Source: Candidatus Saccharibacteria bacterium UBA669
GTDB taxonomy: Bacteria; Patescibacteriota; Saccharimonadia; Saccharimonadales; Saccharimonadaceae
Assembly (NCBI GenBank): GCA_002299795.1
Contig: DBNP01000027.1
Span: forward strand, 1-20,008
DNA: 20,008 bases
Reading direction: 5' to 3'
Below the pieces are notes generated by a model that was not told the origin of the DNA, searched no databases, and saw only the letters and a program-made list of their open reading frames with translations. The position numbers and the translations under genes were made by a program. Below, piece after piece: positions 13,893 to 20,008 of the stretch (the stretch's first letter is position 1; every line of letters starts with the position of its first letter).

Positions 13893-15272
13893 ATGAGGGG
13901 TATTTATAGTAAAGGGGTTATCGTCGCGCTTGCACTGGCTGTAGTTGGCTGCTTTTTTGATAGCGCCACAGCTTACCGATTTACATCGACGAGCTATGTC
14001 ATTGATGCTAGTGTTGCTAATAACTTTGGCGGCAGTGATAGCTCTACAAGCTACAAACTAACCGGTAGCGGCGGTGAGAGCATAGTAGGGCAGGGATCAA
14101 GCGGCAGCTATATGTTGGCGGGTGGATATGTGGCGCAGCTGCAGGATAGCCTACAACTTAGCGTGCAGCCAGGTGGGCTAAAGGGGTATTATCCATTTGA
14201 AGAAAATTCTGGCACGTTTACGGGAGATAACAGTAGTTATGCCAGCAACGCTAATCTCCAGACTGGTGCTACGTGGACGACCGGCAAGGTGGGAAACGGA
14301 GTTAACACTAATGCTAGCTCATACGTGCAGGTGGAAGATAGCGCCAATTTAACATTTGGTCAGCATATGACGGTATCGCTATGGGCGAATCAGGCATCAG
14401 CATCATCGGACAAGGCATTGATTGCGCACTGGAATCAGGTGGTGAGTAGCTCCTGGGCACTGCAAACTGGGTCGAGTTCGTCTGTGCTACGTGTATTTAT
14501 TGCTAATAGCCCGACCGACTCGGGTGGTAACTGTGTTGACACTGATAGCTCCTGGTCATCAGGCGCATGGCACCATGTTGTGCTCGTGTACGATGGCACA
14601 CAGGGTGTCGCACTCGACAGGGTAAAGGTTTACATCGATGGTGTTGCGCGCCCAATGTCAGTCTGCTTAGGGACAATACCAAGTACATTGCAGGACAGTT
14701 CGTCGTATCTAACGATTGGTGCGATGCGCGGTCTTGGGCGATACTTTAATGGCTCACTCGACGAAGTGAAGTTTTTTAACCGCTCGTTTACACCAAACGA
14801 AATCAAAGCTGAATACGATGCCGGCGCAGCGGGTAATGGGGCTGGACTGAGCTTTGCACTTGGCATCACGCCAGGCATATCTCAGACGAGTAACTATGAT
14901 GCGGTGGTATTGACTGATTCAATTAATGGCTATACGCTAGCCGTCAGCCAAAATAACAACCTCACCAAAGGTGCCGATACTATTAATGCAGTGTCGGGCA
15001 CGATAGCGAGCCCTGTGACGTGGGTAGAGGGGACGACAAAAGGACTCGGCTTTACGCTATATGGTACCAACGCAACAGCGATACCGGGCAAATGGAGTAG
15101 TGGCGCAGCCTATGCGGCATTTCCAGGTACGAGTACTACGTTCTATGTCCGTACCGGTCAGCCGTCGACCAAGGACGTACTGAATATGCGGCTTAGGCTT
15201 GATGTAGACGCCAGCCAGCCTACCGGTACATATACCAACGTAATCACAACAACAGGAACGATGATTCCGTGA
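13893..15272 (+). CDS. Secreted LamG-domain protein with WxL-like C-terminal module
   Basis: The 459-residue protein has a signal peptide ending either at ATA|YR (residue 27) or at a possible lipobox, VVGC (Cys20). Residues about 28-85 hold the S-x-SYxxxAS...SSTSYKLTG...GSSGSYMLAGGY motif common in secreted CPR proteins. Residues about 96-315 form a LamG/concanavalin A-like sandwich (LKGYYPFEENSG; AWHHVVLVYDG; VKVYIDGV; YFNGSLDEVKFFNR), a fold that often binds glycans or proteins. The C-terminal 140 residues match the WxL-like module of the 11515 protein (SINGYTLAVSQ; KGLGFTLYG; DASQPTGTYTNV). The gene ends at TGA and overlaps the next GTG by four bases, so the two are coupled. Confidence 0.88.
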   Translation: MRGIYSKGVIVALALAVVGCFFDSATAYRFTSTSYVIDASVANNFGGSDSSTSYKLTGSGGESIVGQGSSGSYMLAGGYVAQLQDSLQLSVQPGGLKGYYPFEENSGTFTGDNSSYASNANLQTGATWTTGKVGNGVNTNASSYVQVEDSANLTFGQHMTVSLWANQASASSDKALIAHWNQVVSSSWALQTGSSSSVLRVFIANSPTDSGGNCVDTDSSWSSGAWHHVVLVYDGTQGVALDRVKVYIDGVARPMSVCLGTIPSTLQDSSSYLTIGAMRGLGRYFNGSLDEVKFFNRSFTPNEIKAEYDAGAAGNGAGLSFALGITPGISQTSNYDAVVLTDSINGYTLAVSQNNNLTKGADTINAVSGTIASPVTWVEGTTKGLGFTLYGTNATAIPGKWSSGAAYAAFPGTSTTFYVRTGQPSTKDVLNMRLRLDVDASQPTGTYTNVITTTGTMIP

Positions 15273-16153
15273 GGCTGCGTTTACTCGGCGGTATTGTAGT
15301 CGTATTATTTCTCACGATATTCTTTGGCGCTAGTACATCGGCCTTGTCGCTCCGTATCGCGCCACTGAGCTACGAAACGACACTTGGTAGGGGCGAATCA
15401 AAGAAGGGATTTGTTGATATTGCGAATAGCGATACTACTGTGCAAACTGTCAAGCTGGAGGTACAGGCATTTCGACAGGTTGGAGATGACGGGTCGTTGC
15501 AATACTATACTGATGAGCGGATCGCTGCCGGTATTCGTCTTGACTACGATGAAGTAGCGATTGGGCCTCACCAGACGTTACGGCTAGCGTTCGGTATTGA
15601 TGGCAAAAAATTACCAGAGGGAGATGTATTTGCGGTCATTTTTGCCTCCACAACCCCCCGGGGTGTATCAAGCGCTACCCAATCAGTTCGGGTGGGTACA
15701 CTGCTTATGATCCAAAATGGGACACCCTCTTCGCATGCCGCATCTGTGAGTGAGCTGTCTGTGCCATTTTTGCAGGTAGGCGATACTATACAGGCTCAGC
15801 TTGCGGTGACGAACACGGCAGATCCTGCATTGTCGACGGGTTTCTTCCCATCAGTCAAGATTGATCTGATGCCGTACACTTCTACTACATCTAAGGGCCC
15901 GCTTGTCTTTGGTGGACGAACTCGATCAATTGAGTACCGCCAACCCGGCAATTACTTTGGATTCATACTTGTTAGGGCATCTGTTGGTACCGAGAGCAGA
16001 TCTCGTGTCGTATTTGCTATGACAGGGTATTGGCGCTGGCTAGCGCCACTTGTGGGAGTTGTGCTCGTCAGTATATTCTACGCTTGGTTGCGTTGGCGTA
16101 AAAAGCAGACACTCAAAAAGCCCAAAAAAGTCACGCGGATCCCTGTTCATTAG
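15269..16153 (+). CDS. Second DUF916-like membrane-anchored surface protein
   Basis: The 294-residue protein starts at GTG 15269, inside the TGA of the LamG gene (GTGA overlap). The signal peptide ends near STSA|LS (residue 25). The extracellular part has LRIAPLSYETTLGRGESKKGFVDIANSD, IGPHQTLRLAFGI and EGDVFAVIFASTTP, matching the architecture of the first DUF916-like protein (12133) while being clearly divergent. A C-terminal helix (about 256-275) precedes a long basic tail (RWRKKQTLKKPKKVTR). The pairing with the LamG/WxL-like protein repeats the 11515/12133 pairing, so the operon seems to hold two ligand-anchor pairs. Confidence 0.85.
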   Translation: MRLRLLGGIVVVLFLTIFFGASTSALSLRIAPLSYETTLGRGESKKGFVDIANSDTTVQTVKLEVQAFRQVGDDGSLQYYTDERIAAGIRLDYDEVAIGPHQTLRLAFGIDGKKLPEGDVFAVIFASTTPRGVSSATQSVRVGTLLMIQNGTPSSHAASVSELSVPFLQVGDTIQAQLAVTNTADPALSTGFFPSVKIDLMPYTSTTSKGPLVFGGRTRSIEYRQPGNYFGFILVRASVGTESRSRVVFAMTGYWRWLAPLVGVVLVSIFYAWLRWRKKQTLKKPKKVTRIPVH

Positions 16154-16162
16154 TAGCCATTA

Positions 16163-16184
16163 GCGGTATAATGACTATAGCCGC
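16163..16184. repeat. Imperfect inverted repeat overlapping a -10 box
   Basis: GCGGTATA and TATAGCCGC are reverse complements apart from one bulged base, with a five-base spacer. The repeat overlaps the TATAAT at 16167-16172, so it could be an operator. It may also be chance. Confidence 0.35.
16167..16172 (+). promoter_or_regulatory. -10 element (TATAAT) for the 16215 gene
   Basis: A perfect TATAAT about 42 bases before the TTG start gives a leader that includes AGGGG (16201-16205). No strong -35 was seen. Confidence 0.5.
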
Positions 16185-16214
16185 ATTATTGTGGAATTAT
16201 AGGGGACGTTTCAT

Positions 16215-18266
16215 TTGAAGCCATACAGACAAAAAGCAGCGGTGTCATTCTTAGCATTACCAGCGATCCTAGCATTCCTGGTCTGTTTTGCGTTTCCAGC
16301 CCCTGTGCACGCGGTGACAACCATTCCGTACAAAATGAACTTTCAGGGTCGCTTGACTGATGCCAGCGGTAACCCTATGGCTGCCGGCTCCTACAACATG
16401 AAATTCCGTATCTATGACGCCAGCAGTGGAGGTACACTCAAGTGGAGTGAACAACGCGCTAATAGCGCTAGCACTGGTGTTACTGTCACCACTGGCGGTC
16501 TCTTCAGCGTCCAGCTCGGTGATGTATCCAGTCTCCCAGCCAATATCTTCAGCACTACTGACACTGCTATCCTGTACTTTGAGATAGAACTCCCAACCCC
16601 CGCTACTGCTACCTGTACTGGTGCATCTTGTGAATCCTACACTGAAGGCCCGATGGCTCCCCGTAACAAACTAGCTAGCAGTGCTTACAGCTTTAACAGT
16701 GATCTATTGGATGGACTTGATTCGAGTGCTTTTGCGCAGACCGCAAGCAATACTGCCTTTACTGGCACGCTCGGCGTCAGTGTTTCGAACGCAGCAGCTT
16801 TCACAGTTGGCGCAAGTGGCACAAACATCCTCACTGTTGACACCGCAAGCTCCCAGGTTAAGATTGGTACGGCTGATGCAACAACACAGGTGCTCGTGCT
16901 CGACTCAAATACTGCCGATCCTGGAGCCGTCGCCGGAGGCATATACTATAACTCAAGTAGCAGTAAGTTCCGCTGTTACCAGGGGGGATGGGTGGATTGT
17001 GTCACTGCAGCCGGAGGCGCGACACTACAAGCAGCGTACGATGGGTCTGGTACGCCAGCAACTATCACCACAACTGCTGCCAAAGGGGTTAGTATTGTCG
17101 CTGGGGCGGCCCCAACGGCTGATCTCTTGGTTATAGACAACACAGCAAATCCGACGACAACGGCTGCGGTCGATGGGGTCAACGTGAAGTATGCCGGTGG
17201 TGCCGCGGCTGTTGAAGGTGCTGGTATGCGAGTAGACTATACTCCTGGGTCGACCAGTGGCGGAATATGGAGTGGTATTCGGATTGTCGCAAATGCAACA
17301 GGCCCTGTATCGGGTGTGTCAGCCTATGGCATCAAACTCGAAGGCCCCACGGCAGCCGGAGCGGGAACCGAAGAAGGGATGTACATAGGTACCGGCTGGG
17401 ATATCGGGGTTGACATCCAGTCTGGCGGCATCCAGCTGGCTACCCAAAACGATCCTGCGGCACCGGCGGCGAATAACCTCCGTATCTACGCTAAAGACAT
17501 CGCCGGTCGTGTCATGCCGAAATGGATTGGTCCAGCGGGAGTCGATACTCCGATGCAAGCAGGACTTGGCTTCAACCGCGTGTCGATGGTTATGCCTGCC
17601 GGTGGTTCGACCCTCACGACGTTTGTCGGTGGGTTTGGGACGACATTCACCAACACTGGTACGGCTGCCAATCCGACGCCTACATCGACGAATCTACTTA
17701 CATCAGTCCGCCGTGCGACGTATAGTACCGGTACCACACCAGGGACGGTGGCATCACATCGTCAGAGTGTCCTCCAGGTATGGCGAGGTAATGCAGCGGG
17801 GCGGGGCGGCTTCTTCTTCACCATCCGTTTTGGCACGAGTACGCTCCAGACTGGTAATCGAGCATTCGTTGGCTTGTCAAGCTCAGTAGCGGCTCCAACC
17901 AACATAGATCCATTCGTCACGGGCACAATTGGACGTGTCGGGGTAGCGGTGAATACTAATACAGGAAACTGGTCGGTAGTAACAAACACCGTTGGTTCCA
18001 CGCCGACGGCGACCAACCTTGGATCGACGATGCCGCTCAACACCACCGACCTGTACGAGCTTATTTTGTATTCTCCGCCAAATGGTTCAACGATCGGATA
18101 TCGTATGAAAAATCTCTCGACTGATGCAAGCGTGAGTGGGTCTCTGAGCTCAAACCTCCCAAGTAGTACGACATTCCTCTCGCCGCAGTTTTGGATAACG
18201 AACAATGCGACGGGTGCAGCGGCAATACTAGATTTCTCGGGGTGGTATCTTGAAAGCGATGTTTAA
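16215..18266 (+). CDS. Large secreted protein with phage tail-fibre-like C-terminal domain
   Basis: The 683-residue protein starts at TTG, with AGGGG nine bases upstream. The signal peptide ends at VHA|VT (about residue 33). Residues 40-165 carry MNFQGRLTDASGNPMAAGSYNM...NSDLLDGLDSSAFAQT, a region common in secreted CPR proteins that ends in the LDGxDSSxF motif also found in phage fibre proteins. Residues about 195-265 hold LTVDTASSQVKIG and IYYNSSSSKFRCYQGGW repeats. Residues about 423-683 (AKDIAGRVMPKWIGPAGVDTP; WRGNAAGRGGFFF; RAFVGLSSSVAAPTNIDP; TTDLYELILYSPPN; DFSGWYLESDV) resemble, from memory, the distal domain of phage tail-fibre or receptor-binding proteins. The tail homology is not confirmed by search. 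No anchor is seen. It is probably a surface adhesin or a secreted fibre. No other phage gene is in the window. Confidence 0.85.
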   Translation: MKPYRQKAAVSFLALPAILAFLVCFAFPAPVHAVTTIPYKMNFQGRLTDASGNPMAAGSYNMKFRIYDASSGGTLKWSEQRANSASTGVTVTTGGLFSVQLGDVSSLPANIFSTTDTAILYFEIELPTPATATCTGASCESYTEGPMAPRNKLASSAYSFNSDLLDGLDSSAFAQTASNTAFTGTLGVSVSNAAAFTVGASGTNILTVDTASSQVKIGTADATTQVLVLDSNTADPGAVAGGIYYNSSSSKFRCYQGGWVDCVTAAGGATLQAAYDGSGTPATITTTAAKGVSIVAGAAPTADLLVIDNTANPTTTAAVDGVNVKYAGGAAAVEGAGMRVDYTPGSTSGGIWSGIRIVANATGPVSGVSAYGIKLEGPTAAGAGTEEGMYIGTGWDIGVDIQSGGIQLATQNDPAAPAANNLRIYAKDIAGRVMPKWIGPAGVDTPMQAGLGFNRVSMVMPAGGSTLTTFVGGFGTTFTNTGTAANPTPTSTNLLTSVRRATYSTGTTPGTVASHRQSVLQVWRGNAAGRGGFFFTIRFGTSTLQTGNRAFVGLSSSVAAPTNIDPFVTGTIGRVGVAVNTNTGNWSVVTNTVGSTPTATNLGSTMPLNTTDLYELILYSPPNGSTIGYRMKNLSTDASVSGSLSSNLPSSTTFLSPQFWITNNATGAAAILDFSGWYLESDV

Positions 18267-18612
18267 GTCTACGCGAGGGCGTATAGCTATCGGGGGCGTG
18301 TTGTTAGTCGTTGCTATAGTTGGTTGGTTCTATCGGTCGATGATATTCCCACCAGCAGACCTTTCAAATGTCTCGGTGATCGTCGGTAGAGTAGGCCATC
18401 ATATGGTACTCCCGACCGATGAGACGCCCGCGCTCTTGACGATCACTGATCCGTCAAAGGTTAGCACTGAGTTTCTTAGGCAATCTCAAATAGGGGATAA
18501 GGTACTGGTCTATCAAACGCATAAGCGAGTGATCATCTACCGTCCTTCTCTCGATCGCGTTGTCGATGTCGGGCCAGTTATTATCGAGACACCCGTCACT
18601 AGCGCGCCCTAG
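18259..18612 (+). CDS. Small single-pass membrane protein, unknown
   Basis: From ATG 18259 the protein has 117 residues and overlaps the preceding stop by eight bases; TTG 18250 would add three residues and has GGGGTGG four bases before it. A basic N-terminus leads to one membrane helix (residues about 9-26, IAIGGVLLVVAIVGWFY). The extracytoplasmic domain of about 85 residues is beta-rich (VSVIVGRVGHHMVLP, DKVLVYQTHKRVIIYR, VVDVGPVII). No family is recognised. Translational coupling to the large secreted gene suggests it helps that protein's export, anchoring or assembly, but this is inference. Confidence 0.75.
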   Translation: MFKSTRGRIAIGGVLLVVAIVGWFYRSMIFPPADLSNVSVIVGRVGHHMVLPTDETPALLTITDPSKVSTEFLRQSQIGDKVLVYQTHKRVIIYRPSLDRVVDVGPVIIETPVTSAP

Positions 18613-18622
18613 GCTGTTTAGG

Positions 18623-18628
18623 TATAAT
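18623..18628 (+). promoter_or_regulatory. -10 element (TATAAT) for leaderless 18635 gene
   Basis: GGTATAAT ends six bases before ATG 18635, the same spacing as for polA. This decides the start codon against an upstream in-frame ATG at 18560 that would overlap the previous gene. Confidence 0.6.
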
Positions 18629-18634
18629 AGGCGT

Positions 18635-19075
18635 ATGGTAGATCATGCAGAAAAAACCAACAAGACGAAGAAGCTTAACCTTAGATTTTCTAAAAAACAA
18701 CAGTTGGGGATAATGCTGAGCGTGCTGGGCATGTTGTTTGGCGTAATGGTTGTTGGACCACAAGTGGCTGATCGTCTATTGCAACCCATAGACACCACAA
18801 AGTATCAAGTAGTCTATCTTGCTAATGGTCAGGTGTATTTTGGCAAACTACAGAACACCAGGGGCGACTATCTTGTCGTGAGGAGTCCATACACTGCGCA
18901 GAGTATCACTTCCAATGAGGGAGATGCCAAGGCGAGCCAAACAACACTACTTAAAGTTTCGGAACAGGTGTATGGTCCAGATAATAGTATTGCGATTAAA
19001 TCCAGCCAAGTATTATTTTGGCAGAATCTGCGTGATGACAGTAAAGTATCTCAGGCGATCCAGGCTAAGCACTAA
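18635..19075 (+). CDS. Small single-pass membrane protein conserved in CPR (unknown role)
   Basis: From ATG 18635 the protein has 146 residues. Its start is 23 bases after the previous stop and sits six bases after a TATAAT box. A Lys-rich cytosolic tip (residues 1-21) precedes one helix (about 22-42, LGIMLSVLGMLFGVMVVG). The extracytoplasmic domain begins YQVVYLANGQVYFGKLQ and contains GDYLVVRSPYTA, LLKVSEQVYGPDNSI and IKSSQVLFWQNL. The 'LxNGQVYFGKL' pattern is one I associate with short membrane proteins found widely in CPR genomes, with no assigned function. It resembles its upstream neighbour in size and topology, so the two could form a pair. Confidence 0.8.
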   Translation: MVDHAEKTNKTKKLNLRFSKKQQLGIMLSVLGMLFGVMVVGPQVADRLLQPIDTTKYQVVYLANGQVYFGKLQNTRGDYLVVRSPYTAQSITSNEGDAKASQTTLLKVSEQVYGPDNSIAIKSSQVLFWQNLRDDSKVSQAIQAKH

Positions 19076-19116
19076 CTATGAGACTTTGACATCCTTCGTA
19101 CATTACGGTTAAATGC

Positions 19117-19145
19117 TTGACAATATTAACCATAATCACTATATT
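19117..19145 (+). promoter_or_regulatory. Strong promoter facing the insertion site
   Basis: Perfect TTGACA (19117-19122), a 17-base spacer and TATATT (19140-19145). It points at the 3' inverted end of the insertion sequence 61 bases downstream. Before insertion it would have served the gene now starting at the window edge. The 19076-19205 gap holds no other gene. Confidence 0.65.
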
Positions 19146-19197
19146 TGACTATGAGCCATACTATCATATCCGATGAGCATGGAGTAAACAAACATAA

Positions 19198-19205
19198 ATA
19201 GGGAA
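19198..19205. repeat. Left target-site duplication, ATAGGGAA
   Basis: The eight bases ATAGGGAA directly abut the left inverted end and are repeated exactly at 19952-19959 beside the right end. Confidence 0.92.
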
Positions 19206-19951
19206 GGTTCAAGACTAGTTTAGCCTAGTCACATGCCTCCTTCCGTAGCAATTCCAGTAACTTTTTATACATATCTTCATGCCTCATATTATACCTGAAT
19301 TCGCATTCTTTGAGATGCAGGTTAAAATGGTCTTTTCTCAGTCCCCGTAGTTTCGTGAGCCGCACTTTGGCGATGCCCCAGAAGTTCTCAATGCCGTTGA
19401 TGTGGTTACGCGGGTTATTCCTGGCAACAAACTCATTCTCGCCGTGGCTCACTCGGTAGTGCCGCTTGTAGCCCCAATCTACTAAGCCGTCATAGCTTCG
19501 CCAGCCATCGGAGTAGATGGTACTGTCTGGCTCTACCTTAGCTTGTACGATCTGTTTCAGGGTCTCGCGAGAGACATTCGGTACTATCTGCGTATAGACC
19601 TTGCCCTGACGTTTCAGGAGGCCAAATACGATGATCTTGCGTCCTGCTCCACGGCCTCTTACTCCACGCACCCGACGCGGTCCAAAGTAACTCTCATCAA
19701 TCTCAACTTCACCAGATAGTGGCGAGATAGAGTCACAGTAGCGGGCAATAACCTGGCGAATGTGGGTAAGCAGACGATTGACCGTATTGCGGTTCAAGCC
19801 AGTCAGTGAAGCGATTTGGGTGGCGGTCATATCCTCACAAAAGAGCCGTACGACCTGCCGAAATTTAGCCTCAGAAATATGTGAACGCTTGAGATACTTG
19901 TTTTCCATCTGTTATTTAGTGTAACAAGAGTGGGTAAACTAGTCTTGAACC
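19206..19951 (-). mobile_element. IS1595-family insertion sequence, intact (746 bp)
   Basis: The element has 20-bp terminal inverted repeats: GGTTCAAGACTAGTTTAGCC at 19206-19225 and, on the other strand, GGTTCAAGACTAGTTTACCC at 19951-19932, matching at 19 of 20 bases. It is flanked by a perfect 8-bp target duplication, the size expected for IS1595. It contains one uninterrupted transposase gene that fills almost the whole element. Its size is close to that of the IS1016-like members. It therefore looks recently transposed and potentially active. Confidence 0.93.
19225..19908 (-). CDS. IS1595-family (ISXO2-like) transposase
   Basis: The 227-residue protein has an N-terminal helix-turn-helix at about residues 28-50 (MTATQIASLTGLNRNTVNRLL). 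The ISXO2-like catalytic core follows: first Asp in EIDESYFGPRR, a basic loop (RGRGAGRKIIVFG), second Asp in TIYSDGWRSYDGL and then HINGIENFWGIAKVRLTKLRG, where the Asn and Lys of the DDNK-type set are seen. The length is normal for IS1016-like members and the frame is uninterrupted. The stop codon overlaps the left inverted end. The ATG has no ribosome site. A TACACT element (minus strand, 19923-19918) lies nine bases before it, inside the element, so the transposase probably has its own promoter. Confidence 0.93.
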   Translation of the reverse strand: MENKYLKRSHISEAKFRQVVRLFCEDMTATQIASLTGLNRNTVNRLLTHIRQVIARYCDSISPLSGEVEIDESYFGPRRVRGVRGRGAGRKIIVFGLLKRQGKVYTQIVPNVSRETLKQIVQAKVEPDSTIYSDGWRSYDGLVDWGYKRHYRVSHGENEFVARNNPRNHINGIENFWGIAKVRLTKLRGLRKDHFNLHLKECEFRYNMRHEDMYKKLLELLRKEACD

Positions 19952-19959
19952 ATAGGGAA
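19952..19959. repeat. Right target-site duplication, ATAGGGAA
   Basis: This is the exact copy of 19198-19205. Removing the element and one copy restores an AGGGAAA stretch about 30 bases before the repeat at the window end. Confidence 0.92.
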
Positions 19960-19985
19960 ATATAGAATAAACACGGTCATAAAAC

Positions 19986-20008
19986 CGGTGTCATTCTTAG
20001 CATTACCA
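19986..20008 (+). other. 23-bp copy of the 16240-16262 signal-peptide segment; start of a probable paralogue
   Basis: The last 23 bases are identical to positions 16240-16262 in the large secreted gene and in the same frame (VSFLALP). Upstream sequences differ. In this frame a stop lies at 19946-19948 and no ATG follows; GTG 19988 is the only ordinary start candidate. It is probably the beginning of a second signal-peptide-bearing gene cut by the window edge. A contig-end repeat artefact is the alternative. Confidence 0.5.

Noticed and set aside
16681..17136. Alternative-frame open reading frame of 151 codons inside the large secreted gene
   Set aside because: Its product is Leu/Gln/Arg-rich with no domain, and the main frame is well explained by signal peptide and motifs. 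Low-complexity repeats keep other frames open.
17762..18205. Minus-strand frame of 147 codons opposite the tail-fibre-like domain
   Set aside because: No ribosome site, promoter or recognisable domain, and it lies fully inside the well-supported plus-strand gene.
16215..18266. Prophage remnant around the tail-fibre-like gene
   Set aside because: No integrase, capsid, terminase or other tail gene is present, and the protein has a Sec signal peptide, which phage fibres lack.
18560..18634. Upstream in-frame ATG for the 18635 gene
   Set aside because: The extra 25 residues overlap the previous gene and cross the TATAAT promoter. The ATG at 18635 fits the six-base leaderless spacing.

Overview
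The window looks like a chromosomal piece of a small-genome candidate phyla radiation bacterium, most likely Candidatus Saccharibacteria (TM7). The assignment rests on gene style, not on a search: many short unclassified membrane or secreted proteins, compact spacing, surface proteins of a type common in that radiation, and GC near one half. TGA ends several genes cleanly, so the UGA-glycine code of SR1/Gracilibacteria is not in use. No rRNA, tRNA or CRISPR array was seen, and no stretch over 300 bases lacks a gene.

Layout. (1) 1-1624, minus strand: two paralogous DUF4190-like membrane proteins, the first cut by the window edge, then a P-loop kinase-like protein resembling the archaeal UPF0200 family. 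(2) 1680-6556, plus strand: HD-domain protein, DNA polymerase I, peptide deformylase, a six-helix membrane protein and dUTPase, closing at a hairpin terminator. (3) 6664-11439: a membrane protein with a strong terminator, a small flavin-reductase-like split-barrel protein, two unrecognised soluble proteins (one with a possible PD-(D/E)XK core), a membrane-anchored protein and a HAD hydrolase. (4) 11515-16153: a five-gene surface operon behind a strong promoter, with two proteins sharing a WxL-like module (one also carrying a LamG domain), two DUF916-like anchored proteins and an Ig-like anchored protein. (5) 16215-19075: a large secreted protein whose C-terminal third resembles phage tail-fibre tips, then two small single-pass proteins. 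(6) 19206-19951: an intact IS1595-type insertion sequence with 20-bp inverted ends and a perfect 8-bp target duplication. (7) The last 23 bases repeat the signal-peptide region of the large secreted gene, so a paralogue probably begins at the edge.

How the genes work together. Region 2 is housekeeping (replication, nucleotide hygiene, N-terminal protein maturation). Region 4 has the composition of the cell-surface complex (csc) clusters of Gram-positive bacteria, and with region 5 it looks like a display system on the cell envelope, plausibly for host or surface contact in an episymbiont.

A striking regulatory trait recurs. For polA, the split-barrel gene, the HAD gene, the 18635 gene, the 10225 gene and the minus-strand kinase gene, a -10 element lies exactly six bases before the ATG and no usable Shine-Dalgarno site is present. 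This implies leaderless mRNAs beside conventional ones with AGGAG-type sites.
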